Positions 9,615 to 17,686 of a DNA stretch of 48,952 nt are shown in pieces. The DNA is from Marinagarivorans sp. GTDB lineage: Bacteria > Pseudomonadota > Gammaproteobacteria > Pseudomonadales > Cellvibrionaceae. Position 1 is the first letter of the stretch. Each line of letters starts with the position of its first letter. The notes below the pieces were generated by a model that did not search any database, was not told where the DNA came from, and worked only from the letters and a program-made list of their open reading frames with translations. Location of the stretch: positions 1 through 48,952 of the forward strand of contig JANQJB010000024.1 in the NCBI GenBank assembly GCA_028281865.1. Reading direction: 5' to 3'. The position numbers were made by a program, and so were the translations under genes.

Positions 9615-10556
9615 TTAGGAACTAACCGAGTTTTTGCGAAAGTCTTCTGGTAGCCAATTGTTGTTGCCAGCGATATCGATTCCTAGTTTATGTTTTATTC
9701 TGAGTCTTATCGCTTCTGTCTGATCAGCAATTTTAATAAAACGATTTACGCCGCCAATTTTTCTACCTCTTATGACTTCCATTGCTATTTTGAATGTAAT
9801 CTTTTTCTCATCTTGAGCATATCCATAAACGAGTGCGTAATCACATAAAGTATTAATAAGTCGCGGTACTCCTCCGGTATGATAAAAAATAACCGCGATG
9901 GCGGTTTCATCAAATAGAGTCTCTGATGCACCCGCAGTGATTAATCTGTGATTGATATAATTTTTTGTGTCTTGCCACCCTAGAGGTTCCAGGTGAAATT
10001 CTACACTTACTCTTTGTGCAATTTGTGAAAGCTCAGGAGAGCTGAGTGTCTTGGCTAATTCGGGTTGTCCTACCAGTATAATTTGTAATAGAAAATCTTG
10101 ATTGGTATTTAGATTGGTAAACAAGCGAAGCTCCTCAAGCGTTTCGCGCCCCAGATTTTGAGCTTCATCTACAATTAACACTACCCTTCGACCTGAGGCA
10201 TATTCCTTGATAATAAAATTATGAATATCATGATAGAGCGAGACTTTATCTTTTCCCTCGTGAGATAGACCAAATGCTAGAGCAATCCAATGGCTTAATT
10301 CGCCAAGCGATTCGTGTGTATTACTAATAAGCCCGATAGTCAGGGTGTTTTGGTCTATTTGGTTGAGTATATGGTGGATCAGCGTTGTTTTTCCACTGCC
10401 GACTTCTCCGCTAATTACGGTAATTCCGGTTTGCTCTTGTATTCCGTATTCTAACAAACTCAGTGCAACGGAATGCATTTTTGATAGATGCAGAAAATAG
10501 GGGTCAGGTATAAGCTCGAACGGTTTTTTATCTAGCCCAAAATGAGATAAATACAT
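9615..10556 (-). CDS. ExeA-like AAA ATPase of the XrtA/PEP-CTERM EPS type
   Basis: A 313-residue P-loop ATPase. It begins MYLSHFGLDKKPFELIPDP, the characteristic N-terminus of ExeA/GspA-like ATPases in EPS loci of PEP-CTERM bacteria. The Walker A motif GEVGSGKTT lies at about residues 50-58 and Walker B VVLIVDEA at about 125-132, followed by the AQNLGRETLEELRLFTN sensor region and a C-terminal winged-helix-like part with GGVPRLINTLCDYAL. A GAGGT ribosome-binding site lies upstream of the ATG. It lacks the membrane and peptidoglycan-binding C-terminus of full GspA. The role is presumed to be energy-dependent regulation or assembly of the EPS machine; this is inferred from context. Confidence 0.85.
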   Translation of the reverse strand: MYLSHFGLDKKPFELIPDPYFLHLSKMHSVALSLLEYGIQEQTGITVISGEVGSGKTTLIHHILNQIDQNTLTIGLISNTHESLGELSHWIALAFGLSHEGKDKVSLYHDIHNFIIKEYASGRRVVLIVDEAQNLGRETLEELRLFTNLNTNQDFLLQIILVGQPELAKTLSSPELSQIAQRVSVEFHLEPLGWQDTKNYINHRLITAGASETLFDETAIAVIFYHTGGVPRLINTLCDYALVYGYAQDEKKITFKIAMEVIRGRKIGGVNRFIKIADQTEAIRLRIKHKLGIDIAGNNNWLPEDFRKNSVSS

Positions 10557-10573
10557 TTATTTGACCTCAATGG

Positions 10574-11380
10574 TTACCGTGCCTTATTAATCATTGTGCC
10601 GACTAACGGTTTGTCTTCGAGTAGTTTCATACAACGTTCTAATTCTTCTTTTGTCGACCCACCATCTTCGATAACGAGTAGAGTGGCATCTACATAAGGT
10701 GTGAAGACAATAGCGTCATCGCTGACCAGTAATGGTGGTAGGTCATATATTATAATTCGGTCTTCGTAGCGATTTTTGAGCTCCTCTTGCATTGCTTTCA
10801 TTGCGGGTGAAGAGAGAATTTCTGATGTTTGATGTCCTTGTGTATTGGCAGGCAATACGACTAGGCGATTATAGTCTGGGTTAATTAATATCTTATCGAG
10901 GCTAACTTGGCTATTTAAATAGTCTGTTAAGCCTAGTTCAGCATCTCCCAAACCAAGTTTTTTTGAAATCGAGGGTGTTTTTAAATCTAGATCGACGAGA
11001 AGTACGGTTTGGTTAACCTCTTGGGACAAACATATTGCTAGATTAATTGCAGTCAGAGATTTCCCATTGCCGTTATTTGGACTGGTTATCGCCAAGGTTT
11101 GCCAGTTATTTGAGCGCATTTTTTGCAGCACTTGGCTTCTTAACTGGCGGTAGGGCTCTGAATCAACATGATGCGCCATTCCTGCAATAATACGCTCTGC
11201 TTTAAGTTGTTTTTCATCAAGTCGATGAGTTCGCGTGTCGAAATATTCGACTTCGATAGCCCGCGTATCGTGTGTTACAAAGACTTTTTCAACTTTTTCG
11301 CCGTTGCTTTTAGGTGCTCGAGAAAAGAGATTTTCTCTTTCCCGTCTTGCTTTTTCAATTGCTTCTTGAATACGCTCCAT
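10574..11380 (-). CDS. CpsD/CapB-type tyrosine kinase (BY-kinase) of the EPS system
   Basis: A 268-residue cytoplasmic kinase domain, encoded separately from its chain-length partner just upstream (11394-13151). Motifs: SPNNGNGKS Walker A at about 100-108, LLVDLDLK Walker A' at about 127-134, and IIIYDLPP Walker B at about 209-216. The N-terminus MERIQEAIEKARRER is the basic helix typical of XrtA-associated autokinases. The protein ends at ...VGTMINKAR with no tyrosine cluster, whereas typical BY-kinases carry a Tyr-rich tail for autophosphorylation. It would normally control polymer length by cycling phosphorylation with the Wzz/GumC protein. Confidence 0.85.
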   Translation of the reverse strand: MERIQEAIEKARRERENLFSRAPKSNGEKVEKVFVTHDTRAIEVEYFDTRTHRLDEKQLKAERIIAGMAHHVDSEPYRQLRSQVLQKMRSNNWQTLAITSPNNGNGKSLTAINLAICLSQEVNQTVLLVDLDLKTPSISKKLGLGDAELGLTDYLNSQVSLDKILINPDYNRLVVLPANTQGHQTSEILSSPAMKAMQEELKNRYEDRIIIYDLPPLLVSDDAIVFTPYVDATLLVIEDGGSTKEELERCMKLLEDKPLVGTMINKAR

Positions 11381-11393
11381 AACACTAGTACCG

Positions 11394-13151
11394 TCAGCTT
11401 ACACCAAATTTACGTAAGAGTATGAACCACGTAACGTCAAGTGGTTTAACAAAAAAGTGAAATAAGGTTATTACAAGTAAAAACATTAATATTAAGCCAA
11501 TGGCAAAAACTAATATCTTTATTTTTTTTGAACTTTTTTCCGAGTCGTTCGCTATATAGGGCACAACAACAAGCGGCTCGTGATGGATGATATTGACAAT
11601 TGAGTTTTTCCCGTAAACGCGAGGGTCTATAGTTTCGATCGCGAATCCTGATCCGACTCCTAGACCTGCAGCTAAGACAAACCCGAATAGTATTATGAGC
11701 TTTTTGTCGGGACTATCAGGTTGCTGAGGTATTTCGGGCGGTTGAATTAATGTAAAACGCTCGCCTTTTCGTTCCCTTTCTAGATTTTGTGCTAGTTCAG
11801 CCGCCATCTGCTTTGCTTTGATTTCGCGGTATTTTAAATGCGTATTCTCGTAGTCGCGCAGCAGCGTCAAATATTTTTTTTCTACAGCGGGTGCCATTAA
11901 TAATAAAGCTTCGTGTTCAGCTATTTTTTTTCTAAGAGCCACCTCTTTGTTTTTTAATGCTTGAATTTCGCTATTAGTAGTTTCTATTTGTGTAGCTAAA
12001 AGAACGTAACTCGGGTTATCAGGGACTAACATTGATTCATCGAATAAATATGACTCGTATTTCTGTTCCAACAACGCTTTTTCGCGCAACAGCGATACTA
12101 TAATTGGGTTTGATTCTTTGTATTGTTTGCGGGCTTGCAACAGTTGTGAGCTAACAACTTGTAGTTGTTTAGATATTTCCGGCTTTTCGTCTGTATCGCC
12201 GTAATTACTTACAATTGAATCAATTTCGCGTTTTAATCGAGTTAGGTCTGGATGATTTTCCTTATATACTGCTGATTTTTTACGATATTCAGATCTTAGG
12301 GCCTTTAAGCGATCAACGTGCCCCATTACCATCTCGCCAGAGGGCAGTACCCTTGGGGACGAAGGGCTAAGTTGTGTGAGTCTCGCCTCCAAATTAATTT
12401 TTCGAGTCTCGAGATCTTGAATTCGAGTTTGGATTTCTATAATTTCACTTTGTCCTCTGTCAATTTTATTTAAATTAAACCTATTAAGTTCAGGCAAGGA
12501 GCCTTTGTTTTCCTCTTTGAACTGAGAGATGCCCTGTTCAAACTCTTCCAACTGACTTTTTAATGCTGTGACCTCCGAAGAAAGAAATTCTGAAGTGCTT
12601 GCAGATTGCTCAGTTCTTTCACGCAAATTTTCATTTAAAAACAATGTAACGAGTTCATTCGTCACTTTATGGACCGTACTGGAGTTTTCAGCCCTGAATG
12701 AGAGGCTAAAAGCTATAACAGCTTGAGTTGGCCGCCCACTGCGTGGATCTACGACGTCGGCGCTTATTTGTGAAATGGCAACACTTTTTCTAAAATTTTG
12801 CGCGATTTCTGCACGGGTGAGTCGATTGAGCTCCTTGGGAGTATATAAATCGAACTGTTCCACAATTGACATAATATTACTTGTGGTCATGATGCGTTGT
12901 TTAATTTCTTCAATTCTTTTAACTGCGTAGCTAGTAATCGTCGATCGAACTAACTCAGGAGGCACATCTTGCTCTTCAATTAAGATAACCGCAGAAGAGC
13001 GGAAAGTAGGGGGCAAAACGAATGCTGTAACCAGGCACACCAAAAAGGTTACCACAGCAAAAATAATAATGGGCTTTCTTCGCCGTTTAACTACAGCAAT
13101 ATAATCAGCTATATTCTTACCGGGCTCTTCTTCAAGCTCAAATTCTTGCAT
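11394..13151 (-). CDS. Wzz/GumC-family polysaccharide chain-length determinant
   Basis: A 585-residue inner-membrane co-polymerase. After a short acidic cytoplasmic N-terminus (MQEFELEEEPGKNIADYIAV) comes a basic patch VVKRRRK, a transmembrane helix at about 27-46, and the Wzz core with PPTFRSSAVILIEEQDVP. A long periplasmic coiled coil follows (about residues 170-440), then PEIPQQPDSPDKK before the second membrane helix, and a further hydrophobic helix near the C-terminus. The P-x-x-P-x-x-P-x-x-P-like motif before TM2 is diagnostic. It heads the - strand operon with the kinase, ATPase and beta-helix genes (gaps of 13-32 bases). Confidence 0.87.
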   Translation of the reverse strand: MQEFELEEEPGKNIADYIAVVKRRRKPIIIFAVVTFLVCLVTAFVLPPTFRSSAVILIEEQDVPPELVRSTITSYAVKRIEEIKQRIMTTSNIMSIVEQFDLYTPKELNRLTRAEIAQNFRKSVAISQISADVVDPRSGRPTQAVIAFSLSFRAENSSTVHKVTNELVTLFLNENLRERTEQSASTSEFLSSEVTALKSQLEEFEQGISQFKEENKGSLPELNRFNLNKIDRGQSEIIEIQTRIQDLETRKINLEARLTQLSPSSPRVLPSGEMVMGHVDRLKALRSEYRKKSAVYKENHPDLTRLKREIDSIVSNYGDTDEKPEISKQLQVVSSQLLQARKQYKESNPIIVSLLREKALLEQKYESYLFDESMLVPDNPSYVLLATQIETTNSEIQALKNKEVALRKKIAEHEALLLMAPAVEKKYLTLLRDYENTHLKYREIKAKQMAAELAQNLERERKGERFTLIQPPEIPQQPDSPDKKLIILFGFVLAAGLGVGSGFAIETIDPRVYGKNSIVNIIHHEPLVVVPYIANDSEKSSKKIKILVFAIGLILMFLLVITLFHFFVKPLDVTWFILLRKFGVS

Positions 13152-13296
13152 ATTTTAATTCCAGATATATAACAAGCTTTGTCTCATATTTACTATGACC
13201 TTAATTGACGGAGTGCGATAAGCGACAGAGAAGATTTTAAGAGACATTGACAAATTATAGAAACTCGTGAAGTAAAAGGATATTTTCGAATATGTG

Positions 13297-13312
13297 GGGC
13301 ACAGTCTTGGCA
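13297..13312 (+). promoter_or_regulatory. Sigma-54 (RpoN)-like -24/-12 element
   Basis: GGGCACAGTCTTGGCA keeps the invariant GG and GC pairs with exactly ten bases between them and matches GGCAC of the -24 box; the -12 box reads TGGCA instead of TTGCA. It points to the + strand, 646 bases before the glycosyltransferase at 13958, which is a long leader. EPS/PEP-CTERM loci are known to be controlled by PrsK/PrsR with RpoN in some bacteria, which makes the match worth noting, but one site found by eye may be chance. Confidence 0.3.
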
Positions 13313-13444
13313 TTGTTCTAAATATTACAGCAATTCGATGGCCCAGTATTAATCTACTTGGAGGTAACGCTCGCTTGATTAGTGATTAAAGCTGCTGCTC
13401 GTGACGGGTTGAAATAGTAATTTCCTGCTCAAAAAGTAAACGAT

Positions 13445-13474
13445 TATAGCGGCCCATACCAATTGGTCGCTATA
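13445..13474. repeat. Inverted repeat, possible operator
   Basis: TATAGCG (13445-13451) and CGCTATA (13468-13474) are perfect 7-bp arms 16 bases apart. The gap contains a second 10-bp perfect palindrome, ACCAATTGGT (13458-13467). Nested dyads in a divergent promoter region suggest a regulator-binding site. There is no direct proof. Confidence 0.3.
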
Positions 13475-13957
13475 GTATTTCAGATTTGTTTCCGTTTGAT
13501 GGCTGTTTTGTTTAATAAAAATGACAATTTCGCTTGTTTTTGCAGGCAGCTTAAGGTCAAAAGTATCAAAATTTGCTTGATAAAAGAAAGCTTATGAGTT
13601 TTTTATTACAGTTATTTTAATTGCCATTTAATTTAAATTGTATTTAATTTTAATGACTCTGTAGTTGTGTAAAAATTTAATAAATATTTCATATTTTTTT
13701 AGAATTCTTGAGTAACCAAAAAAGCTGCTTGAGCGTGGCATAAATGCTAAATAATTGACAAAAAACGTGTTTCAGAGTGACGTATATGTTGTTTTATTGG
13801 ACGATTTTGCAAGGCAAATGAATGACACGGCAAACTTCTAAGATATATGTAATAAATTGTAATCCTGCTGTAATTCTACAAGCCTAATCTCTCACTCCAA
13901 CTGCTGTGCGCAAGAGTAATTTGCAACGTGCTTACTGTGATTTGGGGTACCAAGTAG

Positions 13958-15265
13958 ATGAAAATACTGTTTCTGTCGCATTACTTCCCTCCTGAGGTCA
14001 ACGCACCCGCTACACGCGGTTACGAGCACTGTAGAGCCTGGGTTGAAGAGGGGCATGAGGTTACAGTGGTGACCTGTGCGCCGAACCACCCGTTTGGTGA
14101 GTTATATGAAGGTTATAAGAATCGGTATTCTGTAGAATATAAAGATGGAATTAAGATAATTAGAATAAAAACATTTATGTCTGCCAACGAAGGGTTTATA
14201 AGGCGGACACTGGCTTATTTATCGTTTATGTTTTCAGCGATATTTCAATGTTTTCGTTTTGGCAACCACGATGTTGTGTTAAGTACGTCCCCACAGTTTT
14301 TTAATGGCCTTGCGGGCTATTTTGTTAGCCGCTTGCGAGGCCTACCTTGGGTTCTAGAGATTCGCGACTTGTGGCCAGATTCGATACTGGCAGTCGGAGC
14401 GATTAAAAATAAATTTATTATTAAAATTCTTTATAAAATTGAAAAGCTTGCTTACAAACACTGTGATCATATCGTTACTGTTACCGATTCTTTTAAGGAA
14501 TATATGATTGACATTGGTATCCGACAATCAAAAATTACTGTCATTAAAAATGGTGTTGATTTAGCGTTTTTTGATAGTACAAGTGAGCGATTAAACAAGG
14601 TAAGTACAGGGACATATAATGTGATTGGTAATGGTGTTTTACAGGATAAGTTTGTAGCGAGTTACGTTGGCACGCATGGTATGGCTCACCGCTTGGAGAC
14701 GCTGCTGGATGCTGCTGATTTGATTAAACATCGCAAGGACATACATTTCCTTCTCGTTGGCGGTGGAGCCGAACGCGAGCGCTTAATTGAAATTGTTCGC
14801 GAGAAAAACCTTAAAAATGTGACAATGTTGGGTCAGCGCCCCAAAACGGACATGCCTTGGATTTGGTCTAAAACGGATGCCAGCATCGTACATTTGAAAA
14901 AAGATGATGTATTTAAATCTGTTATCCCCTCAAAAATATTTGAGAGTATGGCAATGCGTAAGCCCATCATTTTAGGTGTTGAGGGAGAGAGTGCCGGTAT
15001 GATCCAGGAAGCTGATTCAGGAATAGTTGTTGAGCCGGAGAATTCTAAGGCACTTGCTGAAGCCGTTATAGCTCTGGCCGACGACAAAGCAAAGGTTAGG
15101 TGTATGGGTGAAAATGGTCGTGATTACGTCGAGAGTAATTTTGATCGCAATGTTCTGGCTAGAGTTTTTGAGCATATTCTAAGTAGGGTTGTTGACAACG
15201 ACAGTGGTACTGGCTCTTCTGCAGCAATTGAAATTGATTTGCAGCGCGAAAAAGCGATACCCTAA
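13958..15265 (+). CDS. WbuB-like glycosyltransferase family 4
   Basis: A 435-residue GT-B sugar transferase. The N-terminus MKILFLSHYFPPEVNAPATR, then TCAPNHPFGELYEGYKNR, matches the WbuB-type transferases that use amino-sugar donors. EIRDLWPDSILAVGAIKN and VIKNGVD follow in the correct order, and the C-terminal site reads VIPSKIFESMAMRKPIILGV, typical of this subfamily. It stands alone on the + strand and converges with the outer-membrane barrel gene only 36 bases later. Its physical separation from the left operon suggests separate control. The donor is not determinable. Confidence 0.85.
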   Translation: MKILFLSHYFPPEVNAPATRGYEHCRAWVEEGHEVTVVTCAPNHPFGELYEGYKNRYSVEYKDGIKIIRIKTFMSANEGFIRRTLAYLSFMFSAIFQCFRFGNHDVVLSTSPQFFNGLAGYFVSRLRGLPWVLEIRDLWPDSILAVGAIKNKFIIKILYKIEKLAYKHCDHIVTVTDSFKEYMIDIGIRQSKITVIKNGVDLAFFDSTSERLNKVSTGTYNVIGNGVLQDKFVASYVGTHGMAHRLETLLDAADLIKHRKDIHFLLVGGGAERERLIEIVREKNLKNVTMLGQRPKTDMPWIWSKTDASIVHLKKDDVFKSVIPSKIFESMAMRKPIILGVEGESAGMIQEADSGIVVEPENSKALAEAVIALADDKAKVRCMGENGRDYVESNFDRNVLARVFEHILSRVVDNDSGTGSSAAIEIDLQREKAIP

Positions 15266-15301
15266 AACGAATTCTCCAAGTGATAGTATTAGAGAAGATA
15301 A

Positions 15302-16549
15302 CTATTTCCAGCGGAGCGATCTTGGGGAGAATTGCAGGGATAAAGACCCCCTTATTCCTTTCGCAATATCGTCGGGGCGTATTTTATAGCGTTGCTCACG
15401 ATATCGGATAAGGCTTGTAAATTTCCAGTTTTCGGATAATCGTTTTGAGTAGGATAAGCTGAGAAAGGCGAATTCCCTGTCTAAATCAAACCGCCCGTCA
15501 ATTTCTTTGTTGCTTTGCTCTTGGCGGTTTGCTGCCAGGCTAGCAGAAAATTCTTCATAACCCGAAATTCTATAAGCGAAACTCAAGCTGGCACTAGTGC
15601 TTTCGATTAATAGACCATTACCAGTAGGTTGCTGGTTGAGTGAAATACTAAAACTAACCCGCGAGAGTTCGCCAGCGTATTCGATATTTGAGCTAGTTAA
15701 ATTTGAATTGTTGTCCGAAGATAGTGACGAGTCACTAATAGATGAAGCTGCGGAATTTAACAAAAACGATTTGCTAAATTGTTCTTGTTCGGTGTAGGTG
15801 CCTCCAGTAAGAACGGAATAATTTATTTTTTCACCTAATCGCCCTGTAATCCCGATTTGGGCTGCAATAGAATCTGAAAAATTCTCAGTTTGAAAAACTA
15901 TTGGTGGGGCGAGACGGTCATCAATCAAAACGAAATCAGATACATATTCAGTATAAAAGATGTTGAGTTTTGCCGAAAGATGCTCGGAAAGTGCGTAGGA
16001 CCAGCTTAAACCACTGTTTAAATATGTATAGTCAGAAAACCGGGTACTCTGATAATCTCTTTCTTTAAACGATACATTTACGGAAATGGCCGATCTTTCT
16101 GAGTAGTAAAATGTCCCTGAAGCTGCTAACGATTCTGTGATTACGGGCTCGTTAGTAAAAACGCCTGTTTCTTCAAATGATATTTCACGTGTGCTTTGCT
16201 CCGAGAAACTATAGCTGAAATTTAAAGTTCCGTTTTCGAATGCCTGTGAATAGCGGACATTACCACTACCGTTTTCGCGATTGTAACTAGTATCGGAATG
16301 TCTCTCAATATTGCCAAACACTCCGATTTGGAAAGACGAGATTTCGCTTGTACGTGAGTAAGCAAAATTTGGTTTGAAATAGGTGCTGGATATATAGGCT
16401 CTCTGCGTCGATAGATTTTTATTATTATTGTGGCTATATTCGTTAGAAAAACCCCAAGATAGCTGGTTTTCTTTGGCATCGATTATCGATGGAAATGCGC
16501 CAGCAAAAAAAATACTTAAATTAATAAGATATTGTTTGTTGCGCATCAT
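15302..16549 (-). CDS. Outer-membrane beta-barrel protein of the EPS locus
   Basis: A 415-residue protein with a signal peptide ending near PSIIDA-KENQLS. The rest is a regular alternation of short amphipathic strands rich in S, Y, F and N with aromatic girdle residues, for example FNYSFSEQ-like, AISVNVSFKERDY and LSWSYALSEHLSAKLNIFYTEY. This matches the uncharacterised outer-membrane proteins found beside the Wza-type lipoprotein in PEP-CTERM/EPS loci. It probably helps move polymer through the outer membrane. It is the second gene of a - strand pair with the export protein at 16622 (72-base gap). The C-terminus does not end in the usual aromatic residue (it ends RSLRWK), which is slightly unusual for a barrel. 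Confidence 0.7.
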   Translation of the reverse strand: MMRNKQYLINLSIFFAGAFPSIIDAKENQLSWGFSNEYSHNNNKNLSTQRAYISSTYFKPNFAYSRTSEISSFQIGVFGNIERHSDTSYNRENGSGNVRYSQAFENGTLNFSYSFSEQSTREISFEETGVFTNEPVITESLAASGTFYYSERSAISVNVSFKERDYQSTRFSDYTYLNSGLSWSYALSEHLSAKLNIFYTEYVSDFVLIDDRLAPPIVFQTENFSDSIAAQIGITGRLGEKINYSVLTGGTYTEQEQFSKSFLLNSAASSISDSSLSSDNNSNLTSSNIEYAGELSRVSFSISLNQQPTGNGLLIESTSASLSFAYRISGYEEFSASLAANRQEQSNKEIDGRFDLDREFAFLSLSYSKRLSENWKFTSLIRYREQRYKIRPDDIAKGIRGSLSLQFSPRSLRWK

Positions 16550-16621
16550 GGAGCCAAATAAAAAACATTTTGCTATTCGCTAACAAGGCAAAGTTATAAT
16601 CGAACATAATAAGCAGTTTTG

Positions 16622-17320
16622 TTACGGAACAACGATAACATCGCCACTTTTCAAAAATATATTGCTATCAAGCTGTTTGCCTTTGGTCACGCTACTGTAT
16701 CGAAAACGGATTGCAAATTGTTGGCCATCGTCATTTCTTCGTAGGACTTGAACATCGTTCTCGTCGGCAAAAGTCGTTAAGCCTCCAGCCATAGCAAGTG
16801 CTTGTGCCACGTCAATTCTTGACTCCATAACGTATTTCCCCGGTCGAGCGACCTTGCCCAGTACGTAAACAGAATTTCCACCTAAGCCTATTAGTGAAAC
16901 AGTTACAACGGGTTCATCTTTTAGAAATTGGTTGAGTTTCTTGGCAATATCTTCAGAAAGTGTTTGGATCGTCTGGCCGCCGGCCATGACCTCGCCAACG
17001 ATTGGAAGGGAGACAAAGCCGTCTGGCCTAACGAGTATTTGTGGAACGCTGATGGATTCTTCGTTCCAGACAAACACAGATAAACCATCTCCGGGGTTGA
17101 TGATATAACGACCATTAATATTCGAATGGAAAACCGTTTGCTGGTCCGCTTCAATTTGAAGCTCCTCATTCGTGAGCTTGTCTTCTTTATTCGAGAACGG
17201 CTCTCTTTTTGCCGCGAAGCAGGCGCTAGCAATAGTAAAAGAGAACGGAAGAAGCGCGAAGCCAATCAATAAAGTAGTGCTGAGTGGACTTTTTGATCTA
17301 GCTAAGTTGTTGATATTCAT
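16622..17320 (-). CDS. Wza-type polysaccharide export protein (OPX family)
   Basis: A 232-residue periplasmic/outer-membrane protein. After an N-terminal hydrophobic segment (LLIGFALLPFSFTIASACFA) the mature part begins YIINPGDGLSVFVWNEESIS, the Poly_export domain, with VRPDGFVSLPIVGEV. A SLBB domain follows (VYVLGKVARPGKYVM, IDVAQALAMAGGLTTFA, FLKSGDVIVVP). A cysteine sits at the signal-peptide end (ASAC), but the -3 residue is Ala rather than Leu, so lipidation is possible, not certain. It is short compared with E. coli Wza, as usual for XrtA-type EpsE-like proteins. It is first in a - strand pair with the barrel protein. Confidence 0.87.
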   Translation of the reverse strand: MNINNLARSKSPLSTTLLIGFALLPFSFTIASACFAAKREPFSNKEDKLTNEELQIEADQQTVFHSNINGRYIINPGDGLSVFVWNEESISVPQILVRPDGFVSLPIVGEVMAGGQTIQTLSEDIAKKLNQFLKDEPVVTVSLIGLGGNSVYVLGKVARPGKYVMESRIDVAQALAMAGGLTTFADENDVQVLRRNDDGQQFAIRFRYSSVTKGKQLDSNIFLKSGDVIVVP

Positions 17321-17389
17321 ACATCTTTACTCGTGACAAGAGGTCGTGCCGGAAACCTGGTAGAAAGCCGTACATGCGGCGAGGAAAGG

Positions 17390-17470
17390 AACGGTATTAC
17401 AAATTTGTTTCAAAATTGTGATTGCCTATTTTAGATACATAATAAGCAATCACAAATTTGAAATACCGTT
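17390..17470. repeat. Long imperfect inverted repeat upstream of the export-protein gene
   Basis: The right arm (17446-17470) is 25 bases. Its reverse complement matches the left arm (17390-17425) as AACGGTATT-x-CAAATTTG and TGATTGC, with one mismatch. The left arm carries an extra 11 bases (TTTCAAAATTG) that look like a tandem copy of the adjacent TTTCAAATTTG-like unit. The 20-base AT-rich loop is 17426-17445. It lies in the 5' region of the - strand export gene. It could be a MITE-like relic, a regulatory dyad or an mRNA leader structure. Confidence 0.6.
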
Positions 17471-17580
17471 TTGTTTAGGGCGGGATTAGGTTGTTTGCTG
17501 AAGAGAGTCGGCAACTAAATCTGTTGGCTTTTTGGGGCTTGCTCAGTTCTTTTTTCACAAAAACCAGCAGCATTGGCGCA

Positions 17581-17609
17581 AAACTAAAACCACACTGCGG
17601 TTTTAGTTT
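17581..17609 (-). terminator. Rho-independent terminator of the polyserine lipoprotein gene
   Basis: Perfect 11-bp arms AAACTAAAACC (17581-17591) and GGTTTTAGTTT (17599-17609) with a 7-base loop. Read on the - strand, the stem is followed by further T residues. It lies 78 bases after the stop codon at 17687, in the correct orientation to end that transcript before the export gene region. Confidence 0.6.
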
Positions 17610-17686
17610 CCGATTTAATTAGGCTTCTTCGCTTTTGTTGATTAGGCGAAAAACATTGCCATTATTTGCAAGATTTTTTTTTAGCA

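Larger units (their letters stand above)
13152..13957. other. 806-bp divergent intergenic region
   Basis: No credible coding sequence is visible. The region is very AT-rich and separates the - strand chain-length operon from the + strand glycosyltransferase at 13958, so it should hold two divergent promoters. Two structures stand out: a sigma-54-like element at 13297-13312 and an inverted repeat at 13445-13474. Neither gene has an obvious consensus sigma-70 promoter close to its start. Confidence 0.6.
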
